Shown one piece after another: positions 22,991 through 34,644 of a DNA stretch of 64,000 nt. The stretch lies in NCBI GenBank assembly GCA_026419785.1, contig JAODTK010005540.1:1-64000 (forward strand), given 5' to 3'. Numbering within the stretch: the stretch's first letter is position 1; every line of letters starts with the position of its first letter. The notes under the pieces are model-generated. The model was given only the letters and a program-made list of their open reading frames with translations, had not been told where the DNA came from and ran no database searches. A program made the position numbers and the translations under genes. This DNA is from Sclerodactyla briareus (lineage: Eukaryota; Echinodermata; Holothuroidea; Dendrochirotida; Sclerodactylidae).

Positions 22991-23700
22991 CTGACCCCAA
23001 AATCCCCTACTTTTGAGTACGCCACCGTACTCTACTGAGCAGCCCCGATAGTCCACGGAATGTTTGTAATGTCCCTCACCAACTATGTTTAGTGGATATT
23101 AGAGGTGTCGACACCACCATCAGTGGCGTCACAAGAGGGGGGGGGGGAGGCAGGGGCACTTCCTATGCCAAAAATATGTACCCGTGTGTACCCCAATCCC
23201 CCCCCACACTCCCCCCCAACGAGGATTTGGGATTTTTCGAAAAAAAGTATGATGTAGTAATTATTCGACTACCAGTTGATATAGAACGTGCAAATTTGTG
23301 TTTTTATGACAAGAAAGGCAGTAAATTGTGCCAAATTGTCTCGAAGCCACTAAGAAGGGTGTAAAAAAGTTCGTGCTTCCGCACGGTACTGGTGGTGGGA
23401 TTGTCCCGTTGGTCTCCCGTCTCCCGAATCTCGCAAGCTCTATGGGAAACTTCTACGATCATTGCCCCACGCTATATACAATTGTGAGTGAAACTATAAA
23501 CTTCTCATGACCTTGAAAACTACATCAACTCTCTTGGATTACTATAAACCCTCTAGCCTCTGGTGTATTCTTCTTTCAACCACCGCGAAATTTTCGGAAC
23601 CGGAGTCTCATAGGTATCAGGCTGACTTGATTTCCAACGAGTGTTTATCCGGGAGGAAACAACATACGGAAGTGCAATGCTTTCTAAGGCATACTGTTTA
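22991..23700. other. Repeat-like debris with poly-G/poly-C
   Basis: CAGTGGCGTCACAAGAGGGG followed by a G-run at 23137 and CACTCCCCCCC at 23209 are the kind of degenerate G-rich junctions seen at 25.84 and 27.25 kb. A 90-codon frame crosses it but its N-terminal half is encoded by the G-run. No gene supported. Confidence 0.35.
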
Positions 23701-23704
23701 ATAT

Positions 23705-24165
23705 TCATGGTTGGAAACAGTACCAGCCAACACCAAACGGGCATGGGATCCCTGTGGCCCCACATGGTATGCCCCTCTGGGACACGCGGGGTGTCAGCGG
23801 ATTCCACCGCTGGGCCATGAGAGGCCACCAGCGTGGATCTGCGTGGACCTGCGGGGGTCCATGAACATCTGCCCACACAACTCCCACGCATGCCCAACAC
23901 GTGCCCATGGTCACCCCGTGATCCGGAATGCCCATATGCCACAGACATCCGGACATGGGCCCCATTTGGCCCTGACGTGGGCCAGCCCCGGCCAACTGAG
24001 CTCACATCGGCCCACGTGTGGGTCAGCATGTGGGCCCAGGTCAACGCGACACTGAGCCCAACTGAGCCACATGGATCCCATGGGGGAATGACGGTGGGCC
24101 AGCCTCACCACCTTGGCCCACTGGCAAGACTAACCATGTGGGCCCAGCATGCTGGCTGGTAGAGC
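23705..24165. repeat. GGCCCA-rich compositional block
   Basis: About 460 bp are markedly GC-rich against AT-rich flanks and consist of imperfectly repeated GGCCCA, TGGGCC, CCCATGTGG and CCCATGGG words on both strands, for example TGGGCCCAGGTC and TGTGGGCCCAGC. Because stop codons are rare in such DNA, long frames open on both strands (up to 163 codons on the reverse strand). No domain is recognisable in them. It behaves like a degenerate minisatellite or the body of a short repeat element. Confidence 0.6.
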
Positions 24166-25819
24166 TAACGCTAGATAAATGTAATAAAGTTTGGCTGCTG
24201 GGATCCTGATTTCTTGAAGATTGTTACTCTAGAAATCTCGCGCCTACTGGTGACAGTATGGCGCAGCAGCAATTGCTGCATTCTGGCGAAAAGTTAACGT
24301 CGGGCAATGATAGGACCGATCATAGGCGTACGAGGCGGGAGGGCTACCCCCCCCCCAAAAAAAAAAAAAAAAATACCTATTTCGGGCAGAACCAAATTGA
24401 TCCAGTCGGGCACATAGAGGAGCGAACTGGTTAAATTTGCCTTAAACCTACTAACAACATCCTTAAGTTTTAACCACAAATGTTCACATATCAAAACTCA
24501 CTGAGAGACTGCCACGTTAGCACGCATCTCTACACACCTACAAATACAGCATTGCTAGCTCCAACGAAGTGTGTTGTGCAAGTTAATTACTTTTGAGGGC
24601 AGGATTTTTCCGCCAACCCTTTCACACAATTTCAAAACATATTTATAGACAGCGACAACAGCTGAAAATTCAAGATGTATCAGGAAGCGGTAAATTCTCG
24701 GTTATCATGGATGAAATTTCAGACATGAGTCGGACAGAGCAGATGTAATATGCATTCGTACATGTGCAACGTGAAATTAAAGAAGCATTAATAGTGTTTT
24801 CCACACAAAATAACAGATGGTGAAGTATGCATGTTGAATTGTTCAAGAAGACAATTTACAAGCTTTGGCCTAAATTTGAGATAGGGACATTCGTGGTTAA
24901 AATGTTCGACGGGTGCAGCAAACATGAGGGGTTTAAGCAAGGGCGGCGGCTGCACGAATGAAGGAAATGCTCACCACGGATTACGTACATGCTTTGGGAC
25001 ACATTTAGAATCTTAATGCCCTTGCAGAGTACGATGGTGAAATCGAGCCACTGAGGATGCCTGATGGACAGAGGCCCGGAAATGAACTCTCTCGAGGTGT
25101 TTTAGATTGCATGTACCAAGCTTCAAATCTGCGCATTTTGATCAAAATTCTGTAATCGGTGGAAATTTTAAAATTTGTCAGACCTTGTCTTATCGCTTGC
25201 CCCGACTCTTTTTGCCAGAATTCAATACTTCGTGACTCCACACTAATGTTAACTGGCGCGCCAGAATGCGCGCAGATTTTTCGGGGGTTTTCCCGCACGT
25301 CTGGAAAAAAAACAGGATCTCACCAGAAAAATTGGGACATAAACTATCTTTCTATGTCCCAACCATGATATGATGTCAGTAGCAGTTACTTGGAGCAAAC
25401 TGCGTTGAAAAATCGGCGCAGTCTGTAGCCTAGGCCTACGATAACGTTCGATCCAATCGCGCTGTGGTCGACGACCGGGGGTAAAGAGTTAGTGATCAAA
25501 AGGGGTGACTGCAGTTCAAAGTCAATGAAAGAATGTTGTTGTATTAAGTTCAGTATTTCACCTCACAGATAGTATGGTTAGGGGGGCCAATGAGGTAGAA
25601 GTTTTAATGAGAGTGTGCGGGGGATGCCCGGAAAGCGACGGGACAATGATTCTGCACTAGAACACGCGCGAAAGAGCGCAAATTTTTTCACTTCCTATCA
25701 TATTCAAGAAGAAATTTGGCATAATACTGCCTTTCTTGTGATAGTTTGTTTTGTGTTTGCCAGAATCTTTTTCAAACTAGTAGTCGAATAACTGACTACA
25801 GAATATTTTTTCGGAAAAT
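24166..25819. other. No supported gene
   Basis: Mixed-composition DNA. A C-run followed directly by an A-run occurs at 24350-24373. Near 25660 the words ACACGCGCGAAAGAGCGC and AATTTTTTCACTTCC recall the GC-palindrome ends of nearby repeats. Confidence 0.35.
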
Positions 25820-25925
25820 ACGAATCTCGTTTGGGGGGGGGGGGGGGGGGCCCAAGGGGGCACAAGGTCGAGTTGGGGCAATCGTGCCACCCTTGCCACC
25901 CCCCTCGGCGACGCCACTGTCTGAT
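25820..25925. repeat. Poly-G repeat junction
   Basis: A G-run of about 18 bases at 25834-25850 is followed by CCCAAGGGGGCACAAGG and GTGCCACCCTTGCCACCCCC, ending in CTCGGCGACGCCACTG. The same theme (G-run, GTGCCAC/CACTTCC, CGACGCC) occurs near 23137 and 27250. This looks like an end of a dispersed element and not a gene, although both strands stay open. Confidence 0.5.
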
Positions 25926-27239
25926 GGCTGGGAACACTACAAGATTGATACAATTTCTTGGAAGCGATGTCCAAAACGCCATGCATGTATCATGGCCACT
26001 GAAGTCGAAGTGGTGATATCATCGGACTTTGAAATCGTGATGTGTAACAGGGGAAGTGCAGTAGCCTAGGGAGCAGTAAAAGAAAGCTGCCACGGGCAAA
26101 CTGCCGAGAAATCGTTAGGCTCTTCTCGTTTTAGCGAATGATTAAAGATGCAAAAGACCTACACCGTAGCCAGCGGGCTAGAGCCCTTTTGAACGAGGTT
26201 GCCTTTGATTTCGTCTTTGGATTGCATGTCTTGAAGCTGATTTCACGATCCCAGCAGCCTTAGCAGGGATACTTGCAAGGTAGAAAACATAGATGTCATC
26301 AGTGCGAGAGGGAATGCGAGACCTTTACTGTGCGACGCTCTACAATGTCGTGAGAGGAGAGCTTTGAACTTTGTGGATCGAGGCACACGTAATGATTGAT
26401 ACGATAAAGAGAAAGAAATGAGGATTCACATCACGTTTACAAGATTTGACCGCGTACCAGGGTCCAAACCATCCCGCCGATGACAACGACTCAAGTTGGC
26501 GATGCTACCGTACAAGAGCACAGGTTCCTGATGACCCGAACTTCACTACCGCATTAATATCCCAGCTTGGATAAAGTGATGGTTGAAATGAAAAATTCGT
26601 TCGAAGTAATAGCAAATATCTTGTGCGCACTGGGAGACATTATACTGAATGAGTCGCCATCAACCGGAGCGTTGACGCGGTATCCCAGTTTTCTGATATC
26701 GCAAGGACTTGCTACAACATAAAAATAAAAACATTTTTGTGAACAGGTGAGAACATATAGCTTTAGGCTTCAAGAGCGGGGGCGTGTGTGGTCATACGCA
26801 ACGCAAAAGAGAAAACGTCATTCGAGCTTAGGTCCATCACGGCTATAAATTCTAAAAAGACCGATCCCTGTCTTACATACGAAGGTGTTAGCGACAAAAC
26901 AATACCTAGGCAAACCAGTCCCGCATACGTAGTCCGATGTCGGACGAGCACAGATCTGTTCAGTGGATTACAGCCGAAAAGTGAAGAACTTATCTTCGCT
27001 ACACCACTGGGTCAGGCGCGGCTCGATCCAACAAGTATTGCTTAAATAAAACCAATCGATAAACGATATGAATCGGCATCGCAAACCAGATGCATCGCAA
27101 CAATACGACCGGATTATGGGCATATCTCGGAGAAAGGAAGGGGCAGAGACTCCTATTTTTTCTGAAGCTGTAAGGTAAGAGGCACTTCACTATTCATGTA
27201 CCTCACGTATTTGATTATGTCACTTGTGTGTGTAGCATG
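25926..27239. other. No supported gene
   Basis: Short frames on both strands, the longest being 85 codons at 26788-27045 (+) without a recognisable motif. No convincing splice-flanked exon. Confidence 0.35.
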
Positions 27240-29110
27240 GGCGTCGATCGGGGGGGGGGGGACAGGGGGAACACGTCCCCCACCACTTTTCGAAGGGGGG
27301 GACATCATATCCAAAGTCCACCCCCCCACTTTTTGACTACCTGAAGACGACAGTAAATGTCCGTTTACACCCGTATCTTTTAAGTGGCTGTGTGGGCTGC
27401 AAAATTATTGGAAAGCAGCCGCACACAGAAAACAGCGGTCTTTATCGAACCGATTGTCCAGACTTTCCGCGCGCTGCGCGCGCAGACGACGGTTACTGTT
27501 TTTTATAGGTCGTGAGCGATTGCATTTTGAAGGCATATTCTGGCCAATAGGAGTTTAATGCAAGTTTTCTCCTCAGAAACTAAGTGAGACTATTCATTTG
27601 TTGTTTTTTGAACAAAGGGATTCCACCAATAACATGTCCATTGATTATAAACGGAACGGCGTTGGCATACGAGTAGGATAGGAGTAGACTGCTACAACAC
27701 ATTATGGAAGTAAAAAGCAAGGTTGAAGATCGAGGAACAAACGCTTGGGCAAAGAATAGGCACAATTCGGGCATAAAAACTGCCAAAGTGGATAAAAGGC
27801 CACAATGTCAGCAGATTGCGAAATTCTCTGGTCGAAAGCCCGAATGATGAGCAAAAATTTGTCAATCTTGTCAGGTTGAGCATGTGATTTTATCGATGTC
27901 AAGAAATATGCAAAAACAAACTTAGTCGTTCGGTATCTGATGGTTGTTTCGCTGTCAGTAACGTAGACCACGTGCACGATCGCTATGTGGCAAATATTTG
28001 AGTGCAAATTTTGTTATTCTGGGACATACTTTTACAAAAATTCGTCCTTAGAAATCTATTTCTAGCCAGCTGAATGGTATCGATCGACGATGACACATCC
28101 AATTTGAAAATATACTTGTTCAATTTCAACAAAACAGTCCGTGGCCCATTATCAGAAACGAGACAGCAAACATTGGGGAGCGCCTCGAGATTATTCCATA
28201 CATTGTAATGCGCTATTAGGAATGAATATGTTATGTTAACAAAAAAACCCGGCAAAAATGTATATATTTAGCAAAGATGAGGAAGATTTTTTTAAATCAT
28301 AGATATACCAGGGGAACCGTGCGAAATTTGCACCTTTCGATTTTGGTGTTCTACCTTCATGAATTGAACAAAATTCGAACACTTTGTGATTATCAGTCAA
28401 AATTCCGATCGAAAGAAAACGGGGTACGAGCCTACGAGGCAAAACGTAAAATTAAACTTGGGTTCTCTAGAATGGGCTAACCGGTCGGACTTCCAGGCCC
28501 CCTTTTTCCCTAGACCCCAATAAGGGGGTCCCATGGAAGGTAGGATCCAGGCTGATAAAAAAAGAAGAGAATTTACTGCCTTGGGGGACAGCACATTTTC
28601 GCACAAAAAAATAACATTTTAGAGCATGAATTTGCACCTAAAGCCAAAAATTTCCAAATGGGACGGGGGTAAACCGACTCCTGAGGGACCCCTTTTACAG
28701 GGCCTAAAAATGTTAGCCCTCGCCTAGTCAGAAATGTATTACGTCACTGCTGCAGACAGAGTGAAACATAAATCCTTTCAAAGACCTCAGGACGGATTTA
28801 AGTTTTCCTTTCTTTCTGCAACATGAAAATCACATGGACTTACTAATTGGCAGGGCGAAAATACCTTCACCGAAATAAACTCCAATTTGAGTACGCCCCA
28901 GTCTGGAACAGAGTAACTAGGTACATAGTTGTTCACAATTAATTAATTGTAAATCCAAACTGCTTTGCTCCTGGTCGGAACGTACCGATTGCGAAGCCTT
29001 TGGAAGAGAGCAAGTTATTCTGAGATGGAAAATCGGCAAAAATTGACAATAATCGGGGAAAATCTGGACAGAAAAAGGAAAAAAGGAAGGAAATGCCCAA
29101 AATGTCTATT
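27240..29110 (+). repeat. Unnamed ~1.9-kb dispersed repeat, copy C
   Basis: Starts at a G-run then GACAGGGGGAACACGTCCCC, and continues through GTCCGTTTACACCCGTATCT, a CCGCGCGCTGCGCGCGC palindrome, GGTCGTGAGCGATTG, GGGCAAAGAATAGGCACAAT, CACCTTTCGATTTTGGTGTT, GGTCGGACTTCCAGGC and AGAGTGAAACATAAATC, to GGAAATGCCCAAAATG. It is collinear with copy A along its whole length with many short indels. Frames are short in all three copies. Confidence 0.75.
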
Positions 29111-30990
29111 GACAGTGTTCGCGCTAAGGTGCGGGGATTGCGGGATTCCCGCATACGCAGCCAGAATCCGCAGAGAAATAATTGTGTGCGGGAAATTCCC
29201 GCACTGATTTCTCAACCAGGGATCGCAAAATTAGTGTGTATAATAGCGTTGCGCGGTTCCTGATCCTCTCGATCGATAGCTGCGAAGAACTTCATGCAAC
29301 GTGCGCGTATGGCAAATGCACATGCATTGACCATGGTCGTGCTGTAGTACCGTTAGTACAGTACCAGGAGAAGAAATACATGTTCAACTACTACATTCTT
29401 CCAGACGTACGTAGGTTGTTGTATATGTAACAAGACGCGGCCTCCCGCAAACTGGTCGCTAGTGCAATCACCAGTAAGCCCTACGTACTAAAATGTGATT
29501 ATTTTAGCCAGAAACGAAGCAAAGCACGATATAAAATTAGTCGTAAAAACCACCAAATCAACGCTAAAACCCTCATTATGATTGTTTTATAAACCACCTG
29601 TCTACCTAATCCGTTCGTTCATTCAAAAGAATTGGAGGCTAACACAAATTATATTGCAGTATCGCTGATCGACTATCGTAAATGTCCAATCCTTAATCAT
29701 AGATCAATGGGGCGGGAAACCTACAGAAAGTTAAGTGTGTGCGAGATCTGGTTCGTTGCCGTCGGTCCGTAGAATTGGTATCGTTGTGTAGCGTGAAGTG
29801 GGAAGAAATTGGGAGACAGTGAATGCTCACTGTTTGAACAGCGTAGGTTGAGGACCACGTGTTTTCACTTCCAAGCGGGGTTACGTTTAAAAGTAGGCGA
29901 TTGCGCGAGGGTGAGGCTACAACATAGCTTTGTATGTTAATTGTCCGCATTCGGCTGGGATATCGCAAATAATGCAAATACACAGTTCGCAACGCACGTG
30001 GGGCAGGTTTATAAATTTGGTTAACAGATCGCAGATAAAGGTGCGATGTTACGCGGCGGCTGGGATCAGCAAAGAATACAGCACTAGAATTTGACCGTCA
30101 GTGCTGCGAGTACTAACGCTGCTGCGAGTACCGGTACCAATAATAACGATACCGGTATACCGCGAACCATAGTGTATAGTCCACAATATGAAGTTGACGT
30201 CGATCGCGATCTTAGCACGCACGATGTTTGCATGCCCATACTTCGTTCAACGTTGCAGGACCACGGGAGAGAAAACACTGTTTACTATCAAGTGCAAAGA
30301 CAGTATGCCACAGCATGTGGTATTATGAGTGAGCAAACTAGTTGCGTCTCGTGACATTTCAAGAACGGAAAGGTACAAATTTTCTATGATGCATGTTGCT
30401 TGTAGCAATAGCAAATCACTGTGAAATACCGTAGTAAACAAGCAATTTGATTTTTTCCTCAAATAACATCACATGGTGGAATTAATATTAATACTTTTAA
30501 CCAAAGTCTGAAACCACAGTATTCAGGAGGTGTCTTCAGACAGTTGATTTTAGTTCAGGGCTGAACTGGGGGCTCATTGCTAACAAAGTGATAGCAAATT
30601 CAAACGCATAGTCCTACCCGTGGAATTAATGGTAAAAATTATTTAGATTTTTGTTACATTTTTCTTGCAAAAATACAATTCGCCACTGGACAACATAAAA
30701 TGAGGATCAGAAAAAAAAATGGCCGATAAAAGACTGTGCCTCACGGGGGATATGGTACGGTACCTTTTCGTTGCTGTAGGATGTGAATAGTCTCAAGATA
30801 CCAGGGTATTTGGTCTCATGGACCAAAAACACAATATAAGGCATATTAAGAGTGCATGAGTTGAGTTAAGTGTGAGGGACGATAGTATAATGTCGACACA
30901 GGTCAGTCAGGGTTTTAAATAATAAAGTAATTTTTGTCGCCGCCCGAACTTCGTTTAGGAAATTGGTGCGAAAAATGGCCGGAAGATAAG
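29111..30990. other. No supported gene; one short shared repeat
   Basis: At 29113-29130 CAGTGTTCGCGCTAAGG is the inverted counterpart of CCTTAGCGCTAACACTG at 31060-31077, so the two sites are ends of one repeat family in opposite orientation. Between 29700 and 30350 the DNA is CpG-richer than its surroundings and keeps an 88-codon frame at 30091-30354 without any recognisable domain. Confidence 0.4.
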
Positions 30991-32219
30991 GTCCCTCCAG
31001 ATTTTGGAAAATCCCTCCCAAAAAAAATTATGGAGGGAATCCCTCCCAAAAAATTATTCCTTAGCGCTAACACTGATGCCTGACTGGTCGTGAATTTCAG
31101 TCAAACGCCGAAAAACATGCAAAATTTGCGCCGCGCTTCGCGCCTAACCAAGCAGAGGCAAAAATGTCTGCAAAAAATCAGGAGGAGGGTCGGCCCTGGG
31201 CAGATCATCACACTTTCTGCTACTTTCGAATTTTATTTATTCTGCAGTCGTCTACGATGGAATGAAGCTTGCACTGGCATCACAATTGGCTTTGAGTAAT
31301 AGTCAAGGGGGCAATTATCCTGGCGAAAGTTGATGGTCCCAGGTGCAAGAATGAAAACGGCATTTGTACGGAGGACTTCCAGAAAGTGGGGGGTCACGCC
31401 CCCACAAAGACTGCGCCCTTGGATTGGAATAGGGCCCTAGCAGATACACCGTATATTGAATTGGTAAACTTATTTTCATTCAATTTTCAACCCCAAGTTC
31501 AGTTAGGTGATATTGTAAATCGATGCCCCCATATAGTAAGATGGATAAAGTATATAAAGGATGCGTACAGAACAAAAGTAGCAAATCAGTCATAATTATA
31601 TCCGAGACTGGGTCGGCCGGGTTGCAGGATAATTTGAGGAGTAAAACACGAAGGAAAAATAACAAATTCGGGCAAAACAAATAATGGAACGCCAAGAAAT
31701 TGAGCAAAGTAAATTTAAATGAAAGTTTGTAATATGGATTTGTGGCCGAATTTTAGCACGCATAAGTACATGATATAAGTTCGTGCATATGAACTGCAAT
31801 TGAATCCTCTAACGGTTTTATTTTTTAGTTCTGGGGTAAGTTTGTTCTGCCTCAATTACTGAAACTGTGAACGTGTACCGTGTCCTGTTCATTTTATTAT
31901 AGTGGGTGTGCGGTGGCTTCCACATGTATAACATAATTTGTATGATCGTCTAAACGATCCATTATATTGTCTAACCTAACAATAACCGCGTTGGTAAATT
32001 GTCTTAAGTCCACTAATGCTAGGTGCGGACCCAAGACTGAATCCTGGAACCCCACTAGGGCCGAATTCGAAGATTACCCATGTCAGACCGAATGCTCGAA
32101 TTTTGAATCTAATGGCCAAAAGTGCCTAATTTCTCATTGCGTTTTTCTTCTATTTCTAACTATAACCCGGGGTTTTTAATATGCGATGTAATGCTTCGAT
32201 TATTTTTGTTCACGTGAAT
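30991..32219. repeat. Repeat debris with tandem TCCCTCCC words and GC palindrome
   Basis: GGTCCCTCCAGATTTTGG, AAATCCCTCCCAAAA and GGAATCCCTCCCAAAA follow each other at 30990-31055. ACATGCAAAATTTGCG and CCGCGCTTCGCGCC at 31114-31144 match the CATGCAAAAT-plus-palindrome junction found near 21.04 kb (reverse strand). No gene supported. Confidence 0.5.
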
Positions 32220-32540
32220 ATTTCAGAAGCCCTTGAGGGGAGACGCCAGACGGCCCCCCCCCCCCATTTGCCTGAGGGAATGCTTGAATTTTCTGCTGAC
32301 TTTTTCGATAAAATGCCCGAGAACATTTAAAAAATTCCCGCGCGCTTCGCGCGCGCTGGTATCTCGATGACTGACGTTAAAAATCGGCCAAATATTTACT
32401 TCTCCACAATTGGAATGGTCCCGTACGCCTATGGCTTTTTCCTTTCCCTTCGATCCCACCAGGACTATTTGGGGCAGACTCCTGGATCCCACTCAAACGA
32501 AGCCAGAGTAGAAAAGGTAATAAAAACTACCATGTGTGAT
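32220..32540 (-). repeat. Unnamed repeat D, copy 2
   Basis: Reverse-strand copy of the repeat at 19.56-19.98 kb with the same order of landmarks, including TACTCTGGCTTCGTTTGAGT, TGGTGGGATCGAAGGGAA, GCGCGCGAAGCGCGC and CTTCTGAAATAT. It carries a poly-C (here as G-run) where copy 1 has GGGAGGGCGCC, so the homopolymer is copy-specific. Confidence 0.75.
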
Positions 32541-34626
32541 ATTCCATAAATCATCTTAGTATGCGTAATGACAACTTTTTTTGTCTTCTCTTACTCCCAA
32601 AAATTCACCATGTAGGTAGGTGCTATCGAGTCTGGCAAGTCCGTTTCTCGGCGACCTGTAGGGTATAAAAGCACAAATTTTCTTTTTACGCTTCGCGCCA
32701 ACGCATGGTGGCGCTCTTCTCAGATGGTCATTTGCATTTGATGTTCCCCCCCCCCCCCTTTTCAAAACGGATCGACGCCCATGAGGCCTCTAGTATGCTA
32801 GTAAGAACGACCAACTTAGGCATTTTGAAAATTCGCGGGCAGTTCCGTTACAATCACACAGATTCGGGGGGAAAATGATTCCCCCCTCCCCCGCCCCACC
32901 CCCTCCCCAGAAATATTGAACCCCGTACGCCTGTGGGCCCGATGGTCCGACAAAAGTCTAAATTCTTCTCTCTCCAACTATTACAAAATTTGTGATCATC
33001 AAATGTCCATGTTTGGAGCATGGCAATGCGCTTAAACGTTCGGCAAAAGCCTTTGTGACGCAATGTCAATCATGGTACGCTCCAAAAGAGGCCGCCACGT
33101 CACAGTGGGTAGCCGTTACGACGTTATCAATCGAGTAGCAGCGGTTCCACCTGATTTTGCCTAAATTGCGGTGTGGTTCCCCAAACCTACGTCTGGCTGG
33201 CGGCTAATCATGCATTGCGCATTTGCTGGCGCGCCAGTACGGTACTATGCCGTGCAGAAATTCTCCTGTAGTACATCATATCACAGGGACGTGGTACTGG
33301 TATTACGTCTAAATATGTAGTAGGCGTACGTACTACGATCCGGTGTATTATAGTATATACACAAAACATCTAGTACTACGTACTTACGTGCAATCGCCTC
33401 GTTCTCGTTACATCGGTGCATTAGAACCCGAAGTCTGTTCGGTAAATTTTGGGATATTTTTTATAATACAAAGCTAAAATGGATTACAATATGAATGTAG
33501 GTAGCATCATAGACGGGAGCGATGAAATGTATGGAGGGATTTGGTCCGTGGATGTAGTGATTGCTATGCGATATAATTGAAATTTAGGTAACGGCTTTAG
33601 CGGGTGTTGCTAGCTTTATTCACAAGCCAACAGGTCCCGCCATCGCAATGCAATTGTTGTAGAATGAATTGTCTTCTGTGCTGCGTGCCGTCTTTTTTTA
33701 ATTGTAACTCGTATTCGTTACTTCTATGTACGTGCAACTGTAAGTGAGGCTAGGCCTATGGCCTATTTAAAGTTGCCGTAATCAGGTGCCTGCGATCGCA
33801 AACTTGATTTGTATTGATACAGCATTGTTTACCAAGGCACTGCCACACTCCACAGTAAAACAAACTGTAGGCCCCTACTTAGGCCTAGCGACTAGTAGCC
33901 CTATAAGGTTCCTCCTGCAGTCACGACACTTGAAAGGATTCGTCAATTGTCTAAGATTCCAAATCGCAAAAGACAGAGGAAACGCAACTCAAATAGTCAG
34001 AGTAGGGTGTGTACACTGGCACGACCAGTCAGTCGGTAACCTAACTGTCACGTGATTGGAGTTCATAATGCATTAGTATGGCAATGATGGACTCATTGAT
34101 ACTGACCGACTTATGATCACTACATATACCAGCATATTAGGCCAAGTAAAAAAAAAAAAAATAGTTCTCGTCTAACTTCGCTGAAAGTTGGGGCATGAGG
34201 GCTTTTTTTCTTTTTTTTTGTTTTGGCTCGCAGGAAAGTCCAGAATACCCATATTTAGTAGTATTGCGGTGACAGCAGTTATGGAAATGGGCATGAGGCT
34301 TCTTTTTTTCCTTGGGTTATACCCCCTAGTGGCACAAAGCATCCCCAAAATGTTCCTTACACATAGTTTGCCGGCATCGTAGTGAGCTTTTTCCTTTTAA
34401 CCATTATTTGGAAAAAAATCTTCAAGGTGAAGTTGTCAACAAAAAAAGAAAATTTGACCAATATAATCTAAAAAAGGTCGCGGGTCGGGGGGGACGAGAA
34501 GAAGAAACTGCTTTTTTTTTTATTGGGCCTTATAGACGTTTTCTTTTGAGAGACCTTTTCAAAATGTGAATGCAAGGGGATTTAAAGATTCCCCAGGCCG
34601 TCCCGTCGCGACATCCGATCCTAGAA

Positions 34627-34644
34627 CCCGGCTAGAAAGCCGGG
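34627..34644. repeat. Perfect short inverted repeat
   Basis: CCCGGCT, four-base loop AGAA, AGCCGGG: a perfect 7-bp stem. It is not followed by a U-run, and in an animal genome it is not a terminator. Reported only as structure. Confidence 0.5.

Noticed and set aside
23092..23364. 90-codon frame beginning with ISGVTRGGGGG
   Set aside because: The glycine run comes from a poly-G at a repeat junction; a similar artefact arises at 25.83 kb.
23553..24044. 163-codon reverse-strand frame
   Set aside because: Its openness follows from the GGCCCA word composition; frames are also open on the other strand and no domain is visible.
30091..30354. 88-codon frame starting MTVSAASTNAAASTG
   Set aside because: No recognisable domain, splice context or second exon. 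CpG-richer composition makes it slightly interesting but not a supported gene.
33786..34055. 89-codon + frame in a CpG-richer area upstream of SRCAP
   Set aside because: No domain and no convincing donor; considered as a 5' exon of SRCAP but nothing ties it to the gene.
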